Origin: Ignavibacteria bacterium | Lineage (GTDB): Bacteria > Bacteroidota > Ignavibacteria > Tepidaquicellales > Tepidaquicellaceae | Reading direction: 5' to 3' | Assembly (NCBI GenBank): GCA_016929695.1 | Contig: JAFGII010000051.1 | Span: 62,001 to 126,000 of the forward strand | Length of the DNA stretch: 64,000 nt | Shown: piece by piece, positions 1 to 8,148 of the stretch | How positions within the stretch are numbered: the first letter of the stretch is position 1 | Layout: each line of letters opens with the position of its first letter | Translations under genes and position numbers: made by a program | The notes under the pieces: generated by a model | Databases searched by the model: none | Told to the model about the DNA's origin: nothing | Seen by the model: the letters and a program-made list of their open reading frames with translations, nothing else

Positions 1-876
1 ATTTTTACTGTTAACATACCATTCGTCATTATTTATAGCGAGGAATCCTCCGATATTGGCAAAGGCATCTTTTTTGGCACTCATTGTACATCCGTCTGCA
101 TATGAAAACATTTCATTGCATATTTCAAGAATGGATTTGTTTTCGTATCCTTTCTCACGGATTTTTATAAAGTAAGCATTTTCAGCGAATCTGCAGGCAT
201 CAATAAAAAAGGGAATTTTATTTTCATTACAGATTTTACTTATCATTCGAATATTTTCCATTGAAACAGGCTGACCGCCCCCTGTATTATTCGTTACAGT
301 AATCATACATACAGGAATATTTTTAGCGCCTTTTTCTTTAATAAATGCTTTCAGTTTTTCTATATCCATATTTCCTTTAAAAGGATGAATAACTTCCGGA
401 TGTTTACCTTCTTCAATAACAAGGTCAACTGCTTCAGCACCGTTAAATTCAATATTCGCGCGTGTAGTATCGAAGTGATTATTGCTAGGAATAAACTTCC
501 CTTTTCCAGCATTAATAAATCGTCCGTCTGAATCAATATCACTCAAAATCATCGTGAACAGGATTCTTTCCGCTGCCCTGCCCTGATGAACGGGAATTAT
601 ATGTTTAAATCCAAATATCTTTTTTGTAATTTTTTCAAATTTAAAATAACTTTTTGAACCTGCATAAGACTCATCACCGTCCATTACTGCAGCCCATTGT
701 TTGGCACTCATAGCCGAAGTACCGCTGTCTGTAAGTAAATCTATTAATACATCTTCTGCAGGTATCAGGAATGTATTGTAATATGCTTTTTTTAAAATTT
801 CTTCTCTTTCTTCCTGTGTCGTAGTTTTTACATATTCTACGGTTTTAATTCTGAAGGGTTCTATAATAGTTTTCAT
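1..876 (-). CDS. tnaA: Tryptophanase (partial, C-terminus beyond window)
   Basis: PLP-dependent beta-eliminating lyase that splits tryptophan to indole, pyruvate and ammonia. The reverse-strand frame is open from ATG 876 to the window edge, so about 292 N-terminal residues of a family of about 460 are visible. Landmarks are '[12 protein letters not shown]', '[12 protein letters not shown]', '[11 protein letters not shown]', '[10 protein letters not shown]' and the PLP lysine in 'TMSAKKDA'. Tyrosine phenol-lyase is the close relative. Here the segment reads 'HFDTTR', with Asp where tryptophanases have Asp and tyrosine phenol-lyases have Thr, so tryptophanase is favoured (family knowledge). It sits upstream of the hydrolase gene group in opposite sense only to the cupin; no tryptophan permease is visible. 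Confidence 0.85.
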   Translation of the reverse strand, partial: MKTIIEPFRIKTVEYVKTTTQEEREEILKKAYYNTFLIPAEDVLIDLLTDSGTSAMSAKQWAAVMDGDESYAGSKSYFKFEKITKKIFGFKHIIPVHQGRAAERILFTMILSDIDSDGRFINAGKGKFIPSNNHFDTTRANIEFNGAEAVDLVIEEGKHPEVIHPFKGNMDIEKLKAFIKEKGAKNIPVCMITVTNNTGGGQPVSMENIRMISKICNENKIPFFIDACRFAENAYFIKIREKGYENKSILEICNEMFSYADGCTMSAKKDAFANIGGFLAINNDEWYVNSKN

Positions 877-899
877 ATATTAAAATTTGAATTAATAAA

Positions 900-2315
900 T
901 TATCTTGAAGGGGAAACATACTTAAGCATCCATTCCGTTATATATTCAAGAAATCCGGGAATAAATTCTTTCTTCAGACTACTATACTCGGAAGGATTGC
1001 CTGTTTCTGCTTCCTGAAACAGGTGGTTTGCTTTTTCAAAAGTTTTTATGATATAATCAATTTTACCTGTTCCGGAAAGTGCGTTTCTCATCGGCTCCAG
1101 ATTCTGAGATTCGAGGACCTGTAAATCAAGACCTCCGAATAATGCAAGTACGGGAGAATTGACTTTTTCAATTATTGTCTGCGGATTAAAGAACAGAAAA
1201 TATTTCATCCACGGACTGTTGAAGGAATGAATGAATCCCTTTGCATTAGTATTTATAAATTCTTCTTTATTGTCAATCTTACTTTTCTCTTCATCGGATA
1301 ATTCATTGTATCCTTTCTCGATTGTATTTTTCAATTTAGTTTCGAGTTCTTCCCATCCCGAATCTGTTTCGTTGCATTTAATAGCATCGTTCAATAATTC
1401 GAGTGTTGAATTAATCTCTTCATCCGAATCACCCGATGTTTGCTTGATTTTTTTTGTCTGCTCAATAATCACATCTTTACCGGGAACTGCAGTCCCTGCC
1501 ATCAAAACAATAAATGCTATATCGTTCCTTTTTGCCGCAACGATAGGAGCAACAATTCCTCCTTCGCTGTGTCCCAGCAATCCAATATTAAGCGGGTTTA
1601 TATCATTTCTTGTTTTCAGAAAATCAACAGCACAACTTACATCCTCCGCAAAGTCTTCAGTTGTGGAAGAATCGACAGGAGTACCTTTTGACTTACCTGT
1701 ATTTCTGTCATCATATCTCAAAACGGCAAAACCATTCCGTGTAAAATGGTCTGCAATAATCTTAAAAATTTTAAAACCGAATATATTTTCATCCCTGTCC
1801 TGGGCTCCGCTACCGGTTATTAATATAACAGCAGGATGTCTGCCCTTATAATCCGGTAATGTAAGTGTCCCTGCAAAATAATTGTCAGCATTATTAAAAC
1901 TTATTTCTTCCGAAGTATAAGGCAGATTTTCTTCAACTTCTGTTTCTACTTTTCCCCTGTACCTAATAAGATAAAAAACCGAACTGAATCCTGCCTGTTT
2001 AAATTCTCCTGATATCGAATCGGTAGTAACTAAAGAACCTGAGAAATATGCAGTTGCAGCAGGTGTCGCAAGTTCGAATTGTATTTCAGGGTGTAAAAAT
2101 ACGATATTCTGCAACGGCAAGTCAATAGCAGATTGCTGTATAATGTCTATCAGTCCGGTATATCCTGTATCAGATTTTGTAAAATCCGTCACAATATCGA
2201 ATTCCATTCCCGGTAGTAGTATCTTCCCTTCCCATTTTCCCTCAATATCACTCTGAGAAAACGATAAAGAAACAACCAGTAGAATATTTAATAATATAAA
2301 GATTGATTTTTTCAC
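900..2315 (-). CDS. Secreted alpha/beta hydrolase (S9/DUF-type esterase)
   Basis: A 471-residue protein with an N-terminal signal peptide (residues 1-20, hydrophobic 'FILLNILLVVSLSFS'), a beta-rich N-terminal domain to about residue 130, then an alpha/beta hydrolase fold. The nucleophile elbow is 'GHSEGG' (Ser250), with likely acid Asp397 in 'GGLDLQ' and His431 in 'ANHLF'. 'LITGSGAQDRDE' is the usual oxyanion-side strand of this group. It is probably periplasmic and acts as an esterase or peptidase; the substrate cannot be told. Its ATG overlaps the stop of the upstream methyltransferase by 4 bases, suggesting translational coupling. Confidence 0.8.
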   Translation of the reverse strand: MKKSIFILLNILLVVSLSFSQSDIEGKWEGKILLPGMEFDIVTDFTKSDTGYTGLIDIIQQSAIDLPLQNIVFLHPEIQFELATPAATAYFSGSLVTTDSISGEFKQAGFSSVFYLIRYRGKVETEVEENLPYTSEEISFNNADNYFAGTLTLPDYKGRHPAVILITGSGAQDRDENIFGFKIFKIIADHFTRNGFAVLRYDDRNTGKSKGTPVDSSTTEDFAEDVSCAVDFLKTRNDINPLNIGLLGHSEGGIVAPIVAAKRNDIAFIVLMAGTAVPGKDVIIEQTKKIKQTSGDSDEEINSTLELLNDAIKCNETDSGWEELETKLKNTIEKGYNELSDEEKSKIDNKEEFINTNAKGFIHSFNSPWMKYFLFFNPQTIIEKVNSPVLALFGGLDLQVLESQNLEPMRNALSGTGKIDYIIKTFEKANHLFQEAETGNPSEYSSLKKEFIPGFLEYITEWMLKYVSPSR

Positions 2316-3064
2316 TTGAATTTTCCTATATAAATATCTGTTTTATATTCGATTTTTATTTTCCCCTTAACACTGTAAGTATCAAAAATCTTTTTAAGTT
2401 CTTTCAAAACTCTATTGTTTTCAGAACCTTCAAGCGGAACGTATGAACAGGACAATAACCTGCCTTTCAATGACAGGAAATCAAGTTCCTGTAAATTATC
2501 TAATTGTTTCTTTTTAATTTTCAAATTATCGAAGAAATTCACAATATGATTTCCCTTCACATTTTCAAGTCTGACTTTTTTGAAATCTGTTTTCAGATTC
2601 TCCTGCAATTTATTATAAGCTTTCATAAAAGGTGTATTATTTTTTCTAACATTAAAAATAATCACCACGTAGCCGTTATTTCTCAGAATTCTTTTAAATT
2701 CCTGCTTTGTTTTCGGAGCATTAAACCAATGATATGCCTGTGCGGCTGTGATTATATCAACACTTGAATCAGCAAGAGTTGTGTTTTCTGCAGTACCATT
2801 AACCGAAATAAAATTAAAATAAGAGAACATCAGTTTTTCAGCTTTTGTCCGCATTTCTTCATTTGGTTCAACCCCAAAAACTATATTCCCGTTTCTCGCG
2901 AACAGTTTTGAAAGGATACCTGTACCGCTTCCGATATCCGCTATATCTTTACTTTCATCGAAATGAATTTCTTTTTCAAGGATACCGATAATTCCTTCAG
3001 GATATTCAGGCCTGTATTTCACATAATATTCAGCACGATTATTAAACCTTTTTACTGTTTCCAT
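2312..3064 (-). CDS. Class I SAM-dependent methyltransferase
   Basis: A 250-residue cytoplasmic protein with the SAM-binding motif I 'IADIGSGTGILSKLF' (about residues 40-54) and the acidic end of strand 2 in 'VFGVEPNEEM'. 'ITAAQAYHWF' is the post-II/motif typical of the UbiE/Methyltransf_11 type that resembles yeast trans-aconitate and small-molecule methyltransferases. The substrate is not recognisable. The stop overlaps the start of the hydrolase by 4 bases, and the FNR-type reductase ends 24 bases upstream, so the three genes read as one transcription unit. Confidence 0.8.
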   Translation of the reverse strand: METVKRFNNRAEYYVKYRPEYPEGIIGILEKEIHFDESKDIADIGSGTGILSKLFARNGNIVFGVEPNEEMRTKAEKLMFSYFNFISVNGTAENTTLADSSVDIITAAQAYHWFNAPKTKQEFKRILRNNGYVVIIFNVRKNNTPFMKAYNKLQENLKTDFKKVRLENVKGNHIVNFFDNLKIKKKQLDNLQELDFLSLKGRLLSCSYVPLEGSENNRVLKELKKIFDTYSVKGKIKIEYKTDIYIGKFK

Positions 3065-3088
3065 TTAAAAAAAATTAGTTTTTAAAAA

Positions 3089-3802
3089 TTATCCGAATCT
3101 TTCAAGTTTAATTTGTCCGGGATTTACACTGTTTTTTAACAGAATTGATTCCATACTGTCAACCATCTTAGGAGGTCCGACTATGTAAAACACCGGTTTA
3201 CTCCAGTCATATAAATATCTTTTGATTATTTCTTCTGTTATGTAACCTTTCTCACCAGACCAGTCTTCCTCCGGTTCTTCGACTGCAGGTACAAAAGTAA
3301 AATCTTTTTTTACTTTTGCCCATTCAATAAATTCATCATAAAAAGTCATCATAGATTTCTTCTTATTTGCATAAAACAAAATCATCTGATAGGGAAGATT
3401 TTCAATAACTGAATATTCGACCATACATCTCACGGGAGTAATTCCTATACCGCCGATTAAAAAAACTGCAGGTACAGATGTGTCTTTATGCAGATTAGTA
3501 TTACCTCCGGGTTCGCCTATTAAAGCAGGAGTTCCGAGTGGAAGTTCAAGAATGTTTTTATTGAATGCTGAATCCAGCGCCCTTGTGGAAAACATTAGTA
3601 CATCTTTTCTCGTAGGTGCATTTGCAATTGAAAACAATCTTGAATTTCCTTCTTCGTCGTTATATTTCGGTTCGAGCAGTGTAATTTTTGCATATTGCCC
3701 CGGTTCGTAATCATATTCCACTCCCAACCTGTCAAACCATATACCTATTGTATTTTCGCAAATAATTTTCCTGTCTTTTAATTTTATTGTTTTTTCGGAC
3801 AT
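3089..3802 (-). CDS. FAD/NAD(P)-binding oxidoreductase, FNR family
   Basis: A 237-residue flavoprotein reductase. The N-terminal beta-barrel carries the FAD motif 'RLFSIANAP' (RxxS type). The C-terminal NAD(P) domain has 'LIGGIGITPVRCMVEYS' and 'YIVGPPKMVDSM', both standard in ferredoxin-NADP reductase-like proteins; it ends 'RFG' close to the usual aromatic terminus. No ferredoxin-like cysteine set is present, so it must pass electrons to or from a separate partner. It leads the minus-strand run that continues into the methyltransferase and hydrolase. The partner and direction of electron flow are unknown. Confidence 0.8.
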   Translation of the reverse strand: MSEKTIKLKDRKIICENTIGIWFDRLGVEYDYEPGQYAKITLLEPKYNDEEGNSRLFSIANAPTRKDVLMFSTRALDSAFNKNILELPLGTPALIGEPGGNTNLHKDTSVPAVFLIGGIGITPVRCMVEYSVIENLPYQMILFYANKKKSMMTFYDEFIEWAKVKKDFTFVPAVEEPEEDWSGEKGYITEEIIKRYLYDWSKPVFYIVGPPKMVDSMESILLKNSVNPGQIKLERFG

Positions 3803-4121
3803 ATATGTTTTTTTTGAAAATAGTAAAAATAAAATCTCCCTTCAGCGCATTTTTTTTTCCGTTGTTAATCATTTGAACCTTAATTCACAGTTTCCAAGCC
3901 GTAGTCCCGAGGAATCAAGACATACATTGAAAACAAGACGGTAAACCTTTATAATCATTTTCCCATTCACAACTTTTATTCACTAAGTTTTAACTGAAGT
4001 TAAGACTGTTACAGATATAGTCATTTGTTGAAACCGGTTTTAAATTTATTAAAATATTTTGACATTTTATATTATCAAATTGAAAATTTATTTTTAATTT
4101 AAAGAAATAAATAAATCATTT
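3803..4121. other. Intergenic region, divergent genes
   Basis: 319 bases between the divergent reductase and cupin genes. It should hold promoters for both. A TTGACA hexamer lies at 4059-4064 but no well-spaced -10 box goes with it. An imperfect inverted repeat with nearly no loop lies at 3986-4007. Nothing else with coding character was seen. Confidence 0.5.
3986..4007. repeat. Short inverted repeat upstream of the cupin gene
   Basis: Ten-base arms AGTTTTAACT and AGTTAAGACT flank two bases; one G-T pair, the rest perfect. It could be a dimeric operator or a hairpin in the leader of the cupin gene. No U-run follows on either strand, so a terminator is unlikely. Confidence 0.4.
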
Positions 4122-4484
4122 ATGGAAAAAGTAAATGTTATTGAGAAGTTCTCGTTATTTACCAACTACTGGAGTTCAAAAATCGTAGGAGAACTAAACG
4201 GTCAGCATGTTAAATTTGTAAAGTTTAAAGGAGATTTCATCCGGCATTTGCACGAGAATGAAGACGAACTGTTTTTTGTAATTAAAGGTAAGTTTAAGAT
4301 GCAGTTTCGCGGGGAGAGAGAGGTAGAAATTGGCGAAAATGAATTTCTGATTGTTCCGAAAGGTGTAGAGCACCGTTCAAGTGCAGAAGATGAAGCACAT
4401 GTAATTGTATTTGAACCTACGGCTGCGGTTAATACAGGAAATATTAATAATGAATTAACAGTAAGAATACTGAAATATTTATAA
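4122..4484 (+). CDS. Cupin-domain protein
   Basis: A 120-residue single-domain cupin. Motif 1 is visible as 'RHLHENEDELFFVIKGK' (about residues 37-54: two histidines and a glutamate as metal ligands) and motif 2 as 'FLIVPKGVEHRSSA'. Such small cupins bind a divalent metal; roles range from dioxygenase or isomerase to sensing, and nothing here decides among them. It is monocistronic, with divergent or convergent genes on both sides. Confidence 0.75.
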   Translation: MEKVNVIEKFSLFTNYWSSKIVGELNGQHVKFVKFKGDFIRHLHENEDELFFVIKGKFKMQFRGEREVEIGENEFLIVPKGVEHRSSAEDEAHVIVFEPTAAVNTGNINNELTVRILKYL

Positions 4485-4642
4485 TTCCTCTTTTAGTTGT
4501 AAAATTCTTCGCAAAATGACATAGGAAATTATAAGTGAGAAGTAATAAGACAATACTCCCCATACTCCCTCCAAAGGAGGATAAAGTAAACTAAAATGTT
4601 TGAAAAAAAAGCGTTTTGATTCCAGTTTTACCGGTTTATAAA

Positions 4643-5362
4643 TTATAAGTTATGTTTCATACCGTTTATGATGTAGGAGATTTCATTCCCGGTAAATTCC
4701 GAAAAATTGAAATCAGAGTAAGTGATTATTTCTGTAAAACCAGTTTCAATCAAGAACTTTTTCAGGGCAGATTGTAATACGGGATAGTGCATAGCGTAAT
4801 TTTTTAATGTTTTACCGGATCTTTTTATAAAAACTTCTGTAATAAATTTCAAATATCCGGAGTCAAGAATTTCATATTCCCTTTTGAAAATAAAATCGTC
4901 AGTTTTTTTAACGGGCAGATTTTTGATTTTTTCATTAATAATCTTTTCATAATTCATAAGTTGTATAGATATTACACCGCCTGAATTTAATAAGGAATAA
5001 GAACCTGATATAAATTTTTTTATTTCATTTTCATTTTTTAAATGCGGGAGAGTATTTCCCCAGCATAAAATCGAATCAAAATTATTTTCAGCCACCAGCG
5101 TAATTATTTCTGATATGCTGCCGCTGATGAATCTGATTTTGTTGTTTCCGGCACGAGATTTTGCGATTTCAATCATATCATTGTCCAGATCTATACCTGT
5201 CAGGTCATATCCCTTTTTCGATAATTCGATACTCAGTTCACCTGAGGCACATCCTGCGTCAATAATTTTTCCTTTAAATTTGATTAAATTATCAATAAAT
5301 TTTATTTTATTAAGATTTAAAGGAAAGAGTAAATCGTAAATTTCGGAAATTTCGGAATACAT
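4643..5362 (-). CDS. Class I SAM-dependent methyltransferase
   Basis: A 239-residue protein with motif I 'IIDAGCASGELSIELSKKG' (about residues 35-53) followed by 'LTGIDLDNDMIEIAKSRA', which places the acidic residue that holds the SAM ribose. 'ILCWGNTLPHL' is the motif after strand 4. It belongs to the Methyltransf_25/UbiE-like group; the substrate is unknown. It is transcribed away from the LEA14-like lipoprotein gene, with 44 bases between the two starts. Confidence 0.75.
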   Translation of the reverse strand: MYSEISEIYDLLFPLNLNKIKFIDNLIKFKGKIIDAGCASGELSIELSKKGYDLTGIDLDNDMIEIAKSRAGNNKIRFISGSISEIITLVAENNFDSILCWGNTLPHLKNENEIKKFISGSYSLLNSGGVISIQLMNYEKIINEKIKNLPVKKTDDFIFKREYEILDSGYLKFITEVFIKRSGKTLKNYAMHYPVLQSALKKFLIETGFTEIITYSDFNFSEFTGNEISYIINGMKHNL

Positions 5363-5406
5363 AAATTAGTTAAGCATTTTTATTTAATCATTAAAACACA
5401 ATTAAC

Positions 5407-6018
5407 ATGAAAAAAATTACATTACTAATTTCAATCCTTGCAGTTGCACTGTTAATACACAGTTGTTCGGTATATAATGCCATCACAAATGCACAGAGAC
5501 TTAAATTTAAACTGGGTTCCGTTGACGGATTCAGTCTCGCCGGTGTAAATCTGAAAAGCATATCCAGCATAAACAACCTAAGTGCGATGGATATAATAAA
5601 ATTAACATCCGCATTTGCAAAAAACGAAATGCCTGCAAACTTTACATTAAATGTACTTGCAAAGAATCCCAATGACGGAACAGGCGGAACAAAAGAATCA
5701 TCTGCTCTGATAAAAAATCTTGACTGGAGATTATTGATAGACAACACAGAGACAATCAACGGAGCGGTTCAGAACATCAATGTACCCGGCGTGGGACAGG
5801 AAACAACTATCCCTGTCGGGATATCACTTGATTTATTCAAATTTTTCAGCAGCAGCGGATATGAGGACTTAATTAATCTGGCGCTTGCATTAGGGGGACA
5901 GAACGGCTCATCTTCACGTCTGTCTCTAAAAGTCAAACCAACAGTTGAAACATTTCTCGGACTGATGACTTACCCGGGTGAAATTACAGTAATCGACAAG
6001 GAATTCAGAGACCAGTAA
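5407..6018 (+). CDS. LEA14-like (LEA type 2) lipoprotein
   Basis: A 203-residue lipoprotein: signal peptide with lipobox ending 'LLIHSC' (Cys20), then a beta-sandwich-like region. The alternation 'FTLNVLAKNPND' followed by 'LDWRLLIDNTETINGAV' matches the WHy/LEA_2 pattern, in which a conserved N-P pair follows the first strands. It should be anchored on the outer side of the inner or outer membrane. Function of this family in bacteria is not established. The start is followed by the typical 'MKK' of exported proteins here. Confidence 0.65.
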   Translation: MKKITLLISILAVALLIHSCSVYNAITNAQRLKFKLGSVDGFSLAGVNLKSISSINNLSAMDIIKLTSAFAKNEMPANFTLNVLAKNPNDGTGGTKESSALIKNLDWRLLIDNTETINGAVQNINVPGVGQETTIPVGISLDLFKFFSSSGYEDLINLALALGGQNGSSSRLSLKVKPTVETFLGLMTYPGEITVIDKEFRDQ

Positions 6019-6072
6019 AATCAATTAATGATTTGAAAAAAAATTATATTTAGTGTATCTTAATAGTTCTTT

Positions 6073-6146
6073 GGGCGATTAGCTCAGTTGGTTAGAGCAC
6101 TTCGTTTACACCGAAGGGGTCTGAGGTTCGAATCCTTAATCGCCCA
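6073..6146 (+). tRNA. tRNA-Val (anticodon TAC)
   Basis: Full cloverleaf: 7-bp acceptor GGGCGAT/ATCGCCC, D arm GCTC...GAGC, anticodon stem CTTCG/CGAAG with loop TTTACAC (anticodon TAC, valine), 5-base variable loop, and T arm with TTCGAAT. Discriminator base A at 6146. The CCA end is not encoded (CAC follows), so it is added by the CCA enzyme. Confidence 0.97.
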
Positions 6147-6487
6147 CACTCCAGTAGCTAGTTGACAGTAGTAAGAGTTTTTTTAAAAGCTAATTATAGA
6201 ATATAGTTATCGAAGGGGGAAGAATGTCAGAGGGAACGGGAGAAGCAGGAGAAGTGGCAAAAGTTTGCAAGATACAAATATAAAAAGAAAATCCGTATAC
6301 ATTCGGAAAAGAAAGAATACCGGACATAAAAACTCCGGAGAATTTCGTCTTTTAACATTTAGAATTTAAACGGATTGTCCCTTTCGTTTGTTATTGAATA
6401 ATGAAACAGGTATTAGCATATTATCATAAATCAATAATCGGTTACTTTTATTAAATTCTTATATTTTAAAAATTTAAATAAATTGTT
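6147..6487. other. Intergenic region after tRNA-Val
   Basis: 341 bases without a gene. The first part holds three heptamer units of the CAGTAGT type (6152-6172), and purine-rich 'GGGAGAAGCAGGAGAAG' at about 6236-6254 looks like a worn piece of the same family. The rest is AT-rich with no open frame of note; it should contain the aminotransferase promoter. Confidence 0.5.
6152..6172. repeat. Heptamer array fragment (CAGTAGT type)
   Basis: Three adjoining 7-base units, CAGTAGC, TAGTTGA and CAGTAGT. The same units recur at 20311-20359 and, on the other strand, at 53375-53493. Confidence 0.5.
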
Positions 6488-7642
6488 ATGAAATACGCAA
6501 AAAGAATGGCGAATCTCGGAACTGAAACAGCATTCGAGGTATTAGCCAAAGCAAAAAAACTTGAAGCAGAAGGAAAGAGCATCATCCACCTTGAAATCGG
6601 AGAGCCGGATTTTGACACTCCTGCGAATATAAGCGAAGCCGCAATAGATGCACTGAAAAAGGGATTTACGCACTACAATCCCTCACCCGGATTGCCGGAA
6701 CTGAGACAGACTATAGCGGATTACATGTCAAGAACACGCGGATTAAATTTTATTCCTGAAGAAGTTGTAATGATGCCGGGCGGAAAACCGGTAATGTTTT
6801 TTGCAATACTCGCACTTGTTGATGAAGGAGACGAAGTAATATATCCGAATCCCGGATTCCCGATATACGAATCAATGATAAATTTCATAGGCGGCAAAGC
6901 AGTACCAATTCCATTAAAAGAAGAAAAAGGTTTTGCATTTGACATAGATGAATTCAAAAAGTTAATCACCGACAAAACGAAGATGGTTATAATGAATACA
7001 CCGCACAATCCAACCGGCGGAGTATTGACAAAAGACGATATATTAAAGATTGCGGAAGTACTGAAAGACAAGGACATCTGGATACTGAACGACGAGATAT
7101 ACAGCAGATTAATATTTGAAGGCGAGCATTTCAGCATTGCACAGGTTGACGGATTCAAGGAAAGAACGATAATATTAGACGGATATTCAAAATATTACGC
7201 AATGACAGGATGGAGAGCAGGATTCGGTGTAATGAACAAGGACCTTGCCCCGCACATTGCGAAACTCGTAACTAACAGCGTATCCTGCACTAACACATTC
7301 GTACAGAAAGCGTGTATAGAGGCGCTGACAGGTCCGCAGGATTCCGTTGACAAGATGCGTGAAGAATTCATGGCAAGAAGAGAAATCATTATTGAAGGTT
7401 TGAATACAATTCCGGGATTTTCCTGTATAATGCCGCACGGAGCATTTTATGCATTCCCGAATATATCGAAGACGGGCTACAAGTCGAAAGATTTGCAGGA
7501 CCATCTGCTGTACAAGGCAGGTGTTGCTTCATTAGCGGGAACATCATTCGGCGCTTACGGAGAAGGATATCTGAGGTTCTCTTATGCAAATTCCAGAGAT
7601 AATATCAAGGAAGCGATTAAGAGAATAAAGGAAGTAATGTAA
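6488..7642 (+). CDS. Class I/II aminotransferase (aspartate aminotransferase-like)
   Basis: A 384-residue PLP enzyme of fold type I. The Schiff-base lysine is Lys235 in 'GYSKYYAMTGWRAG', with the SKxxxxxGWRxG signature of aminotransferase subfamily I. 'NTPHNPTGG' (170-178) supplies the Asn that contacts the ring, 'NDEIYSRL' the Asp for the pyridine nitrogen, and 'LRFSYANS' near the C-terminus the Arg for the substrate carboxylate. It transfers the amino group between an amino acid and a 2-oxo acid; aspartate or alanine/aromatic donors are both possible. A rho-independent terminator follows at 7662-7696. Confidence 0.85.
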   Translation: MKYAKRMANLGTETAFEVLAKAKKLEAEGKSIIHLEIGEPDFDTPANISEAAIDALKKGFTHYNPSPGLPELRQTIADYMSRTRGLNFIPEEVVMMPGGKPVMFFAILALVDEGDEVIYPNPGFPIYESMINFIGGKAVPIPLKEEKGFAFDIDEFKKLITDKTKMVIMNTPHNPTGGVLTKDDILKIAEVLKDKDIWILNDEIYSRLIFEGEHFSIAQVDGFKERTIILDGYSKYYAMTGWRAGFGVMNKDLAPHIAKLVTNSVSCTNTFVQKACIEALTGPQDSVDKMREEFMARREIIIEGLNTIPGFSCIMPHGAFYAFPNISKTGYKSKDLQDHLLYKAGVASLAGTSFGAYGEGYLRFSYANSRDNIKEAIKRIKEVM

Positions 7643-7661
7643 TTTAAAAAACAGAGAGCAG

Positions 7662-7696
7662 AAAACCCGTATGAAGTGATTTTGTACGGGTTTTTT
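7662..7696 (+). terminator. Rho-independent terminator of the aminotransferase gene
   Basis: Arms AAAACCCGTA (7662-7671) and TACGGGTTTT (7685-7694) around a 13-base loop, running into six T's (7691-7696), 20 bases after the stop codon. Confidence 0.8.
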
Positions 7697-7710
7697 ATAG
7701 ATATTAGACC

Positions 7711-7755
7711 GCAGAAAACGCTGAACAACTGAAACTCGATGAATACAAGCATTAC
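7711..7755 (+). repeat. 45-bp interspersed element, copy 1
   Basis: Aligns without gaps to 27336-27380 and, for its first 35 bases, to 22812-22850. Sub-units are 9, 8, 9, 9 and 10 bases; the copies share the closing 'ATACAARCATTAC'. See also the copy list at the other two sites. Confidence 0.55.
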
Positions 7756-7888
7756 TTATAAGAAGCACGGAATACACAGAATGACACTGAATAACACGGA
7801 ATTTTTTTTATATATAAACATTTTGATATTGGCTATGCCGGATTATTCCATTAGTTTTCAAATTCTGTGCAAGATGGCAAGGAATTTT

Positions 7889-7914
7889 GGTTGCTACGCT
7901 GGAGCGTAGTAACC
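7889..7914. repeat. REP-like palindrome
   Basis: Arms GGTTGCTACGCT (7889-7900) and AGCGTAGTAACC (7903-7914) are separated by GG; all pairs form, one of them G-T. GC content is far above the surroundings. No U-run follows, so a simple terminator is unlikely; the shape is that of REP elements. Confidence 0.6.
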
Positions 7915-8053
7915 AGCGAGATTTTCCGGCTCGACCGGTTTATGAATTAAAAATCAGGAATGTATGCGATGATTTTTTCACGCAAAAACGAAAAGATGAT
8001 GAAGAGATTTTAAAAATTTTCTTCCAGAGACACTAAGAGAAAAAGTAAATAAA

Positions 8054-8132
8054 AACTTTAATAACTTTAGGAACTTTTTTAACATTAAGAACTTTTAAAC
8101 TGTAGGAATTTTCAAACTTTTGGAACTTTAAA
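8054..8132 (+). repeat. Nonamer array, AACTTTNNN type
   Basis: About nine units close to AACTTTAAT/AACTTTAGG, most exactly 9 bases long, two of 8. The array stops 16 bases before the nadB start codon, so it lies in or next to the leader. A similar array precedes the deoxynucleoside kinase gene (48519-48579). Confidence 0.55.
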
Positions 8133-8148
8133 AAATATTTATCTTCTG

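Larger units (their letters stand above)
7643..8148. other. Intergenic region rich in repeat elements
   Basis: 506 bases between the aminotransferase and nadB without a gene. In order: terminator hairpin (7662-7696), a copy of the GCGGAATAGCGGAAT element (7711-7755) with a further 'ACACGGAAT'-like stretch to about 7802, a GC-rich palindrome (7889-7914), and a nonamer AACTTTNNN array (8054-8132). The nadB promoter must lie among or after these. Confidence 0.6.

Noticed and set aside
1231-1851. 206-codon open frame on the plus strand
   Set aside because: It is antisense to the alpha/beta hydrolase gene, which has a clear signal peptide and catalytic motifs; the plus-strand product is a low-complexity Ser-rich shadow.
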